The notes under the pieces were generated by a model. It was not told where the DNA came from. It saw only the letters and a list, made by a program, of their open reading frames with translations, and searched no databases. 64,000 bases of DNA from an uncultured Lachnospiraceae bacterium. GTDB lineage: Bacteria; Bacillota; Clostridia; Lachnospirales; Lachnospiraceae. The DNA lies in contig CAJULA010000003.1 in the NCBI GenBank assembly GCA_910587155.1, positions 39,141 to 103,140 on the forward strand, given 5' to 3'. Positions 56,591-64,000 of the stretch are shown one piece after another (positions within the stretch are counted from its first letter, which is position 1; every line of letters starts with the position of its first letter). The position numbers and the translations under genes are program-made.

Positions 56591-57721
56591 ATGGAGCGTA
56601 AGAGGATTTATCTGGCTTCTCCCACAATGCATGGATGGGAGCAAAAATTTGTGCAGGAAGTGTTTGACTCCAACTGGGTGGCGCCGGTGGGGCCCGATGT
56701 CAACGCTTTTGAAAAAGAGGTGGCGGCATTTGCCGGCATCGGGTATGCGGCGGCGGTCAGCGCGGGCACGGCAGCCATTCATCTGGCGTTGAAACTTCTG
56801 GGAATCGGGGAAGGAGATGTGGTGATCTGTTCCGATCTTACCTTTTCCGCAAGCTGTAATCCTATCTGTTATGAAAAAGCTACCCCTGTATTTGTCGATT
56901 GTGAGCCGGGTACATGGGATATGTCGCCGGATGCCCTGCGTCGGGCGCTGAAAAAATATCCACAGGCCAAAGCCGTAATCTGTGTCCATCTCTATGGCAC
57001 ACCGGCAAGACTGGATGAGATCATGGATATCTGCCGGGAGGCGGGGATACCGATGATAGAAGACGCGGCGGAATCGCTCTCGTCCACATATAAAGGGAAG
57101 CAGACAGGTACCTTTGGCAGATTCGGTATTTATTCTTTTAACGGCAATAAGATTATTACCACTTCCAGCGGTGGTATGCTCGTATCGGATGACAAAGAAG
57201 CCATCGACAGAGCGCGGTTTCTGGCCACGCAGGCGAGAGATCCGGCCAGACATTATCAGCATTCCCAGATCGGTTATAATTACCGCATGAGCAATGTGCT
57301 GGCGGGGATCGGCAGAGGGCAGATGAAGTCTCTTGTGCTGCACCGAGAATTAAAGCAGGCGATTTACCGCACTTATCAGGAGGCGTTTGCCGATATGGAA
57401 GAGATTACCATGAATCCCATGAATCCTGACGGGGAGGCCAATTACTGGCTGTCCTGTATGACGATTGCCCCTTCTGCGGGTGTGACGCCGGATCATGTCA
57501 TAGACGCACTGGAAGCGGAAAACATCGAGTCAAGGCCCATCTGGAAACCCATGCATATGCAGCCGGTTTTTGCAGGCTGTGACTTCTTCTCCCACCGGGA
57601 GGATGGCAGTGTGGGTGAGGATGTGTTTGCAAGGGGCTTATGCCTGCCCAGTGATGTAAAAAATACGAAAGAGGATATGGAACGGATCATCGGCATCGTG
57701 CGAGGTGTCTTCGGGAAGTAA
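56591..57721 (+). CDS. pglE: DegT-family sugar aminotransferase, PglE-like
   Basis: This 376-aa PLP enzyme probably aminates C4 of the PglF product to UDP-4-amino-4,6-dideoxy-GlcNAc. MERKRIYLASPTMHGWEQKF at the N-terminus is typical of PglE-like proteins. EDAAESLSSTYKG (about 157-169) and the PLP lysine K187 in FNGNKIITTSSGG complete the site. I took the ATG at 56591, preceded by GGGAAGGGAG, since the upstream extension lies inside pglF and is not conserved. A PglD-type acetyltransferase normally follows. None is seen next door. Confidence 0.9.
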   Translation: MERKRIYLASPTMHGWEQKFVQEVFDSNWVAPVGPDVNAFEKEVAAFAGIGYAAAVSAGTAAIHLALKLLGIGEGDVVICSDLTFSASCNPICYEKATPVFVDCEPGTWDMSPDALRRALKKYPQAKAVICVHLYGTPARLDEIMDICREAGIPMIEDAAESLSSTYKGKQTGTFGRFGIYSFNGNKIITTSSGGMLVSDDKEAIDRARFLATQARDPARHYQHSQIGYNYRMSNVLAGIGRGQMKSLVLHRELKQAIYRTYQEAFADMEEITMNPMNPDGEANYWLSCMTIAPSAGVTPDHVIDALEAENIESRPIWKPMHMQPVFAGCDFFSHREDGSVGEDVFARGLCLPSDVKNTKEDMERIIGIVRGVFGK

Positions 57722-57752
57722 ATCGGACAGAAAGTAGGGAAAGGTAAGTGCA

Positions 57753-58379
57753 ATGTACCGGTTGTTTGTGAAACGCTTTTTAGATATTGTGCTGTCGGGG
57801 CTGGCGCTTCTTGTGTTGAGTCCGGTATTGATCGTGGTGGCAGTGTTAGTACGGATCAGGCTGGGAAGTCCGGTCATCTTTCACCAGGAGAGACCGGGGC
57901 GCGGGGAAAAAATATTTACGCTCTGCAAGTTTCGGACAATGACGGATGAGAGGGATGAAAAGGGGGAGCTGCTGCCGGACGCGCAGCGGCTGACTGCGTT
58001 CGGATCTTTTCTGCGCCGGAGCAGTCTGGACGAACTGCCGGAGCTCTTTAATATCTTCCGGGGCGATATGAGCGTGATCGGCCCGCGTCCCCTGCTGACC
58101 GGCTATCTGCCTTATTATACGGAGCGGGAGCGTCTGCGCCATACGGTGCGGCCGGGGCTGACAGGGCTGGCGCAGGTAAGCGGGCGCAACTTTATCGCAT
58201 GGGACGACCGTCTTGCCAAAGATGTGGAATATGTGGAGACGCTGTCATTTCTGACAGATCTGAAAATATTGTGGAAAACGGTCACGGTTGTGATGAAAGA
58301 AGAGGACGTGGCTGTGGAGACTGATTCCGTGGAGGGTTATCTGTGGGACGAGAGAGAGAAACTAAGGGAGGTGCCATGA
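57753..58379 (+). CDS. pglC: Monotopic phosphoglycosyl transferase, PglC-like
   Basis: This 208-aa enzyme has a re-entrant membrane helix at the N-terminus (about 8-32, with the SPVL turn), CKFRTMTDERDE (58-69), the catalytic D93-E94 in SSLDELPELFN, GPRPLLTGYLPYY and the GLTGLAQVSGRN loop. It is the minimal PglC form that transfers phospho-bacillosamine, or a similar 6-deoxy amino sugar, to undecaprenyl phosphate. It follows pglF/pglE and is coupled to the decarboxylase-fold gene. It is the second initiating enzyme in the locus. Confidence 0.93.
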   Translation: MYRLFVKRFLDIVLSGLALLVLSPVLIVVAVLVRIRLGSPVIFHQERPGRGEKIFTLCKFRTMTDERDEKGELLPDAQRLTAFGSFLRRSSLDELPELFNIFRGDMSVIGPRPLLTGYLPYYTERERLRHTVRPGLTGLAQVSGRNFIAWDDRLAKDVEYVETLSFLTDLKILWKTVTVVMKEEDVAVETDSVEGYLWDEREKLREVP

Positions 58380-59575
58380 AAGAAGACAGACTGACAACAC
58401 CCTGTTATGTCATTCATCAGGAAAAACTGGAGCAGGGGATCACCCTTTTAAAGGATGCGCTGGCGGCAAACTGGAAGCGGCATATCGTGGGCTATTCTTT
58501 TAAGACCAATGCACTGCCCTGGGCACTGATGCAGATGAAAGGCGCGGGATTTTACGCGGAGGTGGTGTCGGAGGACGAATATGATCTGGCCCGTTATCTT
58601 GGCTTTTCCCATGTGATCTATAACGGGCCGCTCAAGAGCCGTACTTCTTTTCTGGATGCCCTGGAAAGAGGACATATCATCAATCTGGATGCGGAGCGGG
58701 AACTTGACTGGCTGGAAGAATCCGGGCTGAAGGAGGGGACGGTGGGTCTGCGGGTGAATTTTGATCTGGAAGCGCTCTGCCCCGGAGAGACCTCCCCGGG
58801 AGGGGCAGGCGGACGGTTTGGATTTTCCTATGAGACGGGTGCGCTGGAGCGCGCCATAAAACGGCTCGCGCAGATGGGAATCACGCATCCCGGCCTGCAT
58901 CTGCATGCCAGCAGTAAGACGAGAAGCATTGCCATATACCGGGCGCTGGCCCGTATGGCTGTGAAACTGAAAGCAGAATATCATCTGCAGCCGGCCTATA
59001 TTGATATCGGCGGCGGCTATTTCGGGGGGATGGAAAACAGGCCGCAGTTCCCGGACTATATGCGGGCCATCCGAGAGGAATTGGAGGCCGCTTATTCCCC
59101 GGAGGAGACGATACTGATCGTGGAACCGGGCACGTCCCTGATCACACCGCCGATCGAATACCGGGCGGCGGTGGTGGATTGTAAGGATACCTATGCCGGT
59201 CGGTTTGTGGTGACCGATGGCAGCCGGATTGACGTCGATCCCCTGCATGGGAAGTCCTCCTATTTTCATAACATAGTATATGGGAAGGATGCTTTGCCGC
59301 CGCAGGAGCGGGCGACTTTGCCCGCACAGGTTATCTGCGGGTTTACCTGTATGGAAGATGACAGACTCTTTGCTTTGCGTGATGCGCCGGAGCTTCGTCC
59401 CGGGGATGTGGTCGCCTTTGAAAAGGTGGGCGGCTATACCATGTGTCTGACCCCGCTGTTTATCCGCTACTTCCCGAGGGTCTATGTGGAGCGGGACGGA
59501 GCGTATACCTGCGTCAGAGAGCGGTGGACAGTGCAGGAGTATGTGCAGAAAAGCAGGTTTCGGGACTCGTTTTAG
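58376..59575 (+). CDS. PLP-dependent fold-III decarboxylase-like enzyme (Orn/DAP/Arg decarboxylase 2 family)
   Basis: This 399-aa protein has the alanine-racemase-like TIM barrel with the PLP lysine K43 in GYSFKTNALP, HLHASSKTRSIA in the middle, and the glycine-rich YIDIGGGYFGG phosphate loop (about 217-227). EPGTSLITP (about 253-261) and a C-terminal beta domain with GFTCMEDDRL (the usual active-site cysteine) follow. It is shorter than LysA and likely acts on a different amino acid. An excellent AAGGGAGGTG site precedes the ATG at 58376, which overlaps pglC. With the ATP-grasp gene after it, it may make an amine or D-amino acid for attachment to the glycan. Confidence 0.82.
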   Translation: MKEDRLTTPCYVIHQEKLEQGITLLKDALAANWKRHIVGYSFKTNALPWALMQMKGAGFYAEVVSEDEYDLARYLGFSHVIYNGPLKSRTSFLDALERGHIINLDAERELDWLEESGLKEGTVGLRVNFDLEALCPGETSPGGAGGRFGFSYETGALERAIKRLAQMGITHPGLHLHASSKTRSIAIYRALARMAVKLKAEYHLQPAYIDIGGGYFGGMENRPQFPDYMRAIREELEAAYSPEETILIVEPGTSLITPPIEYRAAVVDCKDTYAGRFVVTDGSRIDVDPLHGKSSYFHNIVYGKDALPPQERATLPAQVICGFTCMEDDRLFALRDAPELRPGDVVAFEKVGGYTMCLTPLFIRYFPRVYVERDGAYTCVRERWTVQEYVQKSRFRDSF

Positions 59576-59588
59576 GAGAGGGTATGGG

Positions 59589-60563
59589 ATGAATATCGTA
59601 ATCGCAAGCTGTGGTACAAGAAATAAGATCGTAGCGTATTTTAAAAAGGTACTGGCGGGAAAAGGCAGAGTGGTCGCGACCGACTGCAGCCCCAATGCAC
59701 CCGCGCTGTATGAGGCCGATCATCATTATATCGTACCTCGTATTACAGAACCGGGGTATATGGAAGTACTGTATGATATTTGCCGGAAAGAAGAAATAAC
59801 GGGTGTTTTGTCTCTGATTGACCCGGAACTTTCCCTGCTGGCACAGCATGAAGAACAGTTTCGTGCGCTTGGCGTGACAGTGATCGGCTCTTCCTGGGAA
59901 TGGTGTGAACGCACATTGGATAAATGGCAGATGTATCAGTGGCTGACAGAGCATGGTTATCCGTGTGCCCGTTCTTATATGGATGTGGAGGCTTTTGTAA
60001 AGGATGTGCAGGCGGGACTGATCTCGTATCCTGTCTTTGTAAAACCGTCCCGGGGCAGTGCCAGCATTGCCATCTCCACGGCTTACGATGAGGAGACGGT
60101 GCGGCTGCTTGTAAGTCATGGGGAAGAGATGATGATCCAGGAATTTCTGGACGGTCAGGAAATCGGCGCAGACTGCTATATCGACCTGATCAGCAAAAAG
60201 CCGGTTTCTATTTTTACAAAAAAGAAACTGGTCATGCGGGCCGGAGAGACGGACAAAGGAGTCTCTTTTCAGGATGAGAAGCTGTTTGCCCTGATCAGAC
60301 GTTTTATTACGGAAGCGGGATTTCTGGGACAGATTGATATTGATATTTTTGATATAGACGGAACCTATTATATCTCGGAAGTCAATCCCCGGTTTGGCGG
60401 CGGTTATCCCCACGCGTATGCATGCGGCGCGGATCATATGTCGATGATTGTGAACAATCTGGAGGGCAGGGAGAATCCGGACGTTACAGGCAGCTATGAA
60501 GAAGGGGTGATCATGATGAAATACAGCGAGATCATGCTGCGCAGGGACGGAGAAAACGGATGA
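59589..60563 (+). CDS. ATP-grasp ligase (carbamoyl-phosphate-synthase-like)
   Basis: This 324-aa protein has an N-terminal Rossmann-like part (MNIVIASCGTRNKIVAYF) and an ATP-grasp core with YPVFVKPSRGSASIAIS (about 150-166), MIQEFLDGQEIGADCYIDL and YISEVNPRFGGGYPHAYACG (about 259-278) carrying the metal-binding E and N. Such stand-alone ATP-grasp enzymes form amide or peptide-like bonds through acyl-phosphates. It is expected to couple a carboxylate (a uronic acid or amino acid) to an amine. The ATG at 59589 was chosen because the upstream extension overlaps the previous gene out of frame. It is coupled to the GT4 gene after it. Confidence 0.83.
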   Translation: MNIVIASCGTRNKIVAYFKKVLAGKGRVVATDCSPNAPALYEADHHYIVPRITEPGYMEVLYDICRKEEITGVLSLIDPELSLLAQHEEQFRALGVTVIGSSWEWCERTLDKWQMYQWLTEHGYPCARSYMDVEAFVKDVQAGLISYPVFVKPSRGSASIAISTAYDEETVRLLVSHGEEMMIQEFLDGQEIGADCYIDLISKKPVSIFTKKKLVMRAGETDKGVSFQDEKLFALIRRFITEAGFLGQIDIDIFDIDGTYYISEVNPRFGGGYPHAYACGADHMSMIVNNLEGRENPDVTGSYEEGVIMMKYSEIMLRRDGENG

Positions 60564-61660
60564 AAAAAGTGCTGATCGCCATTAATTTCGACGAAGGACT
60601 CTTTAATTTCCGAAGAGAACTGCTGGAAGCGCTGACAGAAGAGGGATATGAGGTTCATGTGGCAGTGCCTGCCGGAGCGTTTACCGGCCGACTCAAGGAA
60701 ATGGGGTGTATGTTTCACGATACCGCGCTGCGGCGACGGGGGATGAATCCCCTGCAGGAATTATCGCTGCTGCGCACATACAGTCGTATCCTTGCGGATG
60801 TGCGGCCGGATGTGGTGCTGACCTATACCATCAAGCCCAATATTTATATGGGGCTTCTCTGTGGCCAGAGGAAAATTCCGTATCTTACTACGATTACGGG
60901 GCTGGGGACGGCAGTGGAGGGAAGCGGCCCTCTGCAGCATCTGACCCGCCTGTTGTATCGACTGGCGCTGAGACGGGCGGCAATGGTATTCTTCCAGAAC
61001 AGGGCCAACGAGAAGATGTTTCGGGCCAGGGGCATTGCGCCGGGGCGGCATAAGATGCTTCCGGGCTCCGGGGTCAATCTGGAGCGGTTTGCTTATCAGG
61101 AATTTCCCGGTGGCAGTGAGGTGGGTTTTCTGTTTATCTCCCGCATTATGAAAGAAAAGGGGATCGAACAATATCTGGATGCCGCCGCGGTGATCCGGGC
61201 ACGTCATCCGCAGACACGCTTTCGGATTCTGGGGTTTCTGGAAGAGGATTACAGCGGGCGGGAGCGGTTTGAACGGCTGCAGGCGGAAGGTGTGATTGAA
61301 TTTATCGGCAGTGTGGAGGACGTGCGTCCCTATATCAGAGAGAGTCAGTGTATCATTCACCCTTCCTTTTATCCGGAAGGGATGTCCAATGTCTGCCTGG
61401 AAAGTGCGGCCTGTGGACGGGCCGTCATCACCACTGACCATCCGGGATGCCGGGAGAGCGTACGGGACGGGGTGAGCGGGTTTTTGGTCCGCAGACAGGA
61501 CAGTGCTGATCTGACGGACAAGATAGAACGGTTTCTGGCATTGACGCGAGAAGAGCGCATCCGCCTGGGGAGAAATGGTCGCAGATACATGGAGGAAAAA
61601 TTCGACAGGAAGATCGTGATCGGGAATTATCTGGACGCGGTCAGAGAAATAACGGAATAA
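60560..61660 (+). CDS. Family 4 glycosyltransferase, PglA-like
   Basis: This 366-aa GT-B enzyme has KVLIAINFDEGLFNFRRELL at the N-terminus, VVLTYTIKPNIYMGLL and TTITGLGTAVEG in the acceptor domain, and HPSFYPEGMSNVCLESAACG (about 271-290) with the GT4 glutamates. The TYTIKPNIY and TITGLG motifs are those of PglA and related N-acetylgalactosaminyl/N-acetylhexosaminyl transferases acting on undecaprenyl-PP-bacillosamine. The position after pglF/E/C agrees, making it the likely second-sugar transferase of the PglC-started glycan. Confidence 0.87.
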   Translation: MKKVLIAINFDEGLFNFRRELLEALTEEGYEVHVAVPAGAFTGRLKEMGCMFHDTALRRRGMNPLQELSLLRTYSRILADVRPDVVLTYTIKPNIYMGLLCGQRKIPYLTTITGLGTAVEGSGPLQHLTRLLYRLALRRAAMVFFQNRANEKMFRARGIAPGRHKMLPGSGVNLERFAYQEFPGGSEVGFLFISRIMKEKGIEQYLDAAAVIRARHPQTRFRILGFLEEDYSGRERFERLQAEGVIEFIGSVEDVRPYIRESQCIIHPSFYPEGMSNVCLESAACGRAVITTDHPGCRESVRDGVSGFLVRRQDSADLTDKIERFLALTREERIRLGRNGRRYMEEKFDRKIVIGNYLDAVREITE

Positions 61661-61677
61661 ATCGGAGGAAACGGCAA

Positions 61678-62994
61678 ATGAGTTTATATGAAAAACTGGT
61701 CAGCAGAGAAGAAAAACTGTCGCTGGTAGGTCTGGGCTATGTGGGGATGCCCATTGCGGTGGCATTTTCCAGAAAGATTGACGTCATCGGTTTTGACTTA
61801 AATGAGAATAAGATCAGACAGTACCAGAGTGGAATCGACCCGACCCGGGAGGTGGGCAATGAGGCCATCGCGGCATGCCGTGTCGATTTTACAGGCGACG
61901 AAAGCCGTCTGCGGGAGGCAAAATTTCATATCGTGGCAGTGCCCACACCGGTCAATGCGGATCACACGCCGGATCTGACACCTGTGGAGGGAGCCAGCCG
62001 TATCCTTGGCCGCAATCTGAGCAGAGGTTCCATTGTGGTATTTGAATCGACTGTTTATCCGGGGGTGACGGAGGAAATCTGCGTACCGATTCTGGAAGCG
62101 GAATCAGGGCTTACCTGCGGTGTGGATTTTAAAATCGGCTACTCCCCGGAACGCATCAATCCCGGCGACCATGTGCACCGACTGGAAACCATCACCAAGA
62201 TTGTGTCCGGTATGGATGATGAGACATTGGACGAAGTGGCAAATGTCTATGAACTGGTTGTGGATGCCGGTGTGCACAGAGCGGCTTCCATCAAAGTGGC
62301 GGAGGCGGCCAAAGTCATAGAGAACAGCCAGCGGGATATCAACATTGCCTTTATGAATGAACTTTCGATTATATTCAATAAGATGGGCATTGATACCAAG
62401 TCCGTCCTGGAAGCCGCGGGCACCAAATGGAATTTTCTCCGATTTTTTCCCGGGCTGGTAGGCGGGCACTGCATCGGTGTGGATCCCTATTATCTGACTT
62501 ATAAAGCGGAGCAGCTGGGCTACCATTCCCAGATCATATTGGCCGGACGCCGGATCAACGACGATATGGGAAAATATGTGGCGGAGTGTCTTGTCAAAAG
62601 CCTGATCCGCGCGGATATCCCCGTAAAAGGGGCCAGGGTGGTGATACTGGGCTTTACCTTCAAGGAAAACTGTCCTGATACGAGAAATACAAAAGTGATA
62701 GATATTGTCAGGGAATTACAGGAATACGGGATTGATCCGCTGATCACCGATCCTGTGGCGGATGTGGCGGAAGCGCAGCGGGAGTATGGAATCGTATTTA
62801 CACCGGAAAAAGAGATTCACGATGTGGATGCCGTTATCCTGGCGGTTTCCCATACGGAGTATACAAAACTTACCATGGATCAGATTGACAGAGTGTATGC
62901 CCCCGGCAGGAAAATGAAAGTACTGGCTGATATCAAAGGCATGCTGGATCGCAGCATGTATGAAGAGGCGGGCTATCTTTACTGGAGGCTGTAG
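61678..62994 (+). CDS. UDP-N-acetylhexosamine dehydrogenase (TviB/WbpA-like)
   Basis: This 438-aa NAD-dependent enzyme oxidises C6 of a UDP-HexNAc to the uronic acid. It has SLVGLGYVGMPIAVAF (15-30), the catalytic C265 in GGHCIGVDPYYLTYKAE and the C-terminal GFTFKENCPDTRNTKV block. The VDPYYLTYKA motif and length separate it from ugd (7615) and place it with TviB/WbpA/CapL. Whether it uses UDP-GlcNAc or UDP-GalNAc is unclear. No UDP-GlcNAc 4-epimerase (TviC) is adjacent. An alternative is WecC-like UDP-ManNAc oxidation, but no WecB is seen. Confidence 0.9.
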   Translation: MSLYEKLVSREEKLSLVGLGYVGMPIAVAFSRKIDVIGFDLNENKIRQYQSGIDPTREVGNEAIAACRVDFTGDESRLREAKFHIVAVPTPVNADHTPDLTPVEGASRILGRNLSRGSIVVFESTVYPGVTEEICVPILEAESGLTCGVDFKIGYSPERINPGDHVHRLETITKIVSGMDDETLDEVANVYELVVDAGVHRAASIKVAEAAKVIENSQRDINIAFMNELSIIFNKMGIDTKSVLEAAGTKWNFLRFFPGLVGGHCIGVDPYYLTYKAEQLGYHSQIILAGRRINDDMGKYVAECLVKSLIRADIPVKGARVVILGFTFKENCPDTRNTKVIDIVRELQEYGIDPLITDPVADVAEAQREYGIVFTPEKEIHDVDAVILAVSHTEYTKLTMDQIDRVYAPGRKMKVLADIKGMLDRSMYEEAGYLYWRL

Positions 62995-63018
62995 CGTGCC
63001 GGATGCCGTACTTTATAT

Positions 63019-63047
63019 TTGCCTCTTTCTGACAAAAATGGTATACT
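63019..63047 (+). promoter_or_regulatory. Promoter upstream of the second PIG-L gene
   Basis: TTGCCT (63019-63024), a 17-bp spacer and TATACT (63042-63047) lie in the 88-bp gap before 63083. With AAAGGAGG next to the start codon, this marks a new transcription unit near the right edge. Confidence 0.7.
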
Positions 63048-63082
63048 TTTCATAACATACAAGGAGAAAGGAGGCTGATGTT

Positions 63083-63712
63083 ATGAATGTACTGGCAGTA
63101 GGATCACACTTTAACAACATCGAAATCGGCTGTGGAGGAGCTCTTCTGAAGCATAAACAGAAGGGGGATACGATTACACTTTTTGTGGCGGCCACCTCCG
63201 GTATTTTAAATTCGGAACGCAGGGAGGTCAGGAAGGATGGTACGGTGTTCCGCAATGCCCAGGAGGCGGCGCATATTCTTGGCGGGAAGCTGATCTGCGG
63301 CGGTTTTGAGACGCTTCATCTGGAGTTTGAGGATGCACTGAATGCACGGCTCGTCCATATGATGGAAAAAGAAAAATTTGACCTGCTCTATACCCATGTC
63401 CCGGAGGATGTACAGCATGATCACCGTTCCCTGACGCGGGCGGCTATCCATGCCGGCCGGCGGATTCCGCGGATTCTGGGATACCGGTGTACCTGGTATG
63501 AGTCGGAGATACCGTTTGCCCCCAATTTCTTTGTGGATATTTCCGGTCTGTGGGAGACAAAAGAGGAGGCAATACGCAAGTATCAGTCCGAGTCCGGATT
63601 TGTGCGGGAAGAAAAGATTCGATATTTTAAAAATGACGCGGAGAATAACGGATGCCAGAACGGGGTAGACTATGCAGAGGGCTTCCGGGTGATCAGATGG
63701 CTGGAGAGATGA
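63083..63712 (+). CDS. PIG-L-like protein with substituted active-site aspartates
   Basis: This 209-aa protein has the PIG-L/LmbE fold pattern: AVGSHFNNIEIGCGG at 5-19, HVPEDVQHDHRSLTRAAIH in the middle, and a C-terminal YAEGFRVIRW. In active deacetylases the first motif reads HPDD or HFDD. Here it reads H9-F-N11-N12, so both aspartates are asparagine. It may be inactive, may bind metal differently, or may do another job. It has its own promoter and overlaps the next gene by ATGA. Confidence 0.83.
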   Translation: MNVLAVGSHFNNIEIGCGGALLKHKQKGDTITLFVAATSGILNSERREVRKDGTVFRNAQEAAHILGGKLICGGFETLHLEFEDALNARLVHMMEKEKFDLLYTHVPEDVQHDHRSLTRAAIHAGRRIPRILGYRCTWYESEIPFAPNFFVDISGLWETKEEAIRKYQSESGFVREEKIRYFKNDAENNGCQNGVDYAEGFRVIRWLER

Positions 63713-64000
63713 GAACAGACAGGAGAAACGGCATAAGGATACATGGGAAGGAAGGGGCGAGGCAGTGGCTACTGCCCTGCGCCTTTCTGTTATTTTTCGG
63801 CGTTCTCTGGTATGTTTCCCCGATCGGAATCTATCCGGATTCCGGTTCTTATATTTCTCTGCAGAGTGGCAGAGAGCCGCTTTACCCGCTCTTTCTGGCT
63901 TTTTTTCGGATGGTGTTTCGGGAGGCGGATACGATCGTCTGGCTGGCCGCCTCCGGGCAGCTGGAAAGTGAAAAGGCCATGCAGCTGATCAATACCTGGC
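63709..64000 (+). CDS. Membrane protein, N-terminal part only (GT-C-like), cut by window edge
   Basis: About 97 codons are visible, starting with the ATG that overlaps the previous stop (ATGA). A basic N-terminus is followed by a helix (LLPCAFLLFFGVLWYVSPIG) and then IYPDSGSYISLQSGREPLYP. The acidic first loop followed by an aromatic and proline stretch resembles GT-C glycosyltransferases. The rest lies beyond 64000, so length and family are unknown. Confidence 0.6.
   Translation, partial: MRTDRRNGIRIHGKEGARQWLLPCAFLLFFGVLWYVSPIGIYPDSGSYISLQSGREPLYPLFLAFFRMVFREADTIVWLAASGQLESEKAMQLINTW

Noticed and set aside
1..64000. tRNA, rRNA or cas genes
   Set aside because: I found no cloverleaf, rRNA segment or Cas protein motif on either strand by eye. 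A tRNA/HMM search would be decisive.

Overview
The window reads as chromosomal DNA from an anaerobic Clostridia-type Firmicute, most like a gut Lachnospiraceae. This rests on GGAGG-type ribosome binding sites, TTGACA/TATAAT-like promoters, roughly balanced GC, and protein families such as EpsG, DUF212, CotH and TctABC. It is inferred from gene style, not from a marker gene.

Region 1 (1-6911) is the trailer end of a very long CRISPR array. I count 103 identical 33-bp repeats and 102 complete spacers. The repeat is type I-C-like, and the array runs off the left edge, where the leader and cas genes should lie. Several spacers occur two or three times, two of these sets offset by exactly one base. 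Region 2 (6912-7614) has no convincing gene but holds a 406-bp segment bounded by 28-bp inverted repeats with a 9-bp direct repeat outside them, followed by a good promoter for ugd. Region 3 (7615-15444) holds UDP-glucose dehydrogenase, a tripartite tricarboxylate transporter (tctB, a frameshifted tctA, tctC) and, on the minus strand, a DUF212 membrane protein with a CotH-kinase/lamin-tail protein.

Region 4 (15694-64000) is one nearly uninterrupted plus-strand glycan locus of about 42 genes, many overlapping by ATGA. It makes GDP-fucose (gmd, fcl, manC), CMP-pseudaminic acid (pseB, C, F, I, H, G with an extra PIG-L deacetylase and a formyltransferase fused to PseH), a WecE-type 4-amino-4,6-dideoxyhexose, a bacillosamine-type sugar (PglF/PglE-like) and a UDP-N-acetylhexosaminuronic acid (TviB/WbpA-like). 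It carries two initiating phosphoglycosyl transferases (WcaJ-like and PglC-like), a Wzz-like chain regulator, an EpsG-like polymerase, a PglK-like ABC flippase, a Wzy/O-ligase-like protein, two polyprenyl-phosphate glycosyltransferases, several GT-C-like membrane proteins, and many GT2/GT4 enzymes. A PLP-dependent decarboxylase-fold enzyme beside an ATP-grasp ligase suggests amino-acid or amine decoration.

Taken together, the locus looks like machinery for a complex acidic surface glycan (capsule/EPS and possibly a glycoprotein glycan) containing fucose and a modified nonulosonic acid. The features most worth following up are the PseH-formyltransferase fusion with its PIG-L neighbour, the decarboxylase/ATP-grasp pair, a 106-bp tandem repeat that folds into a GNRA-capped hairpin, the slipped duplicate CRISPR spacers, and the concealed frameshift in tctA.
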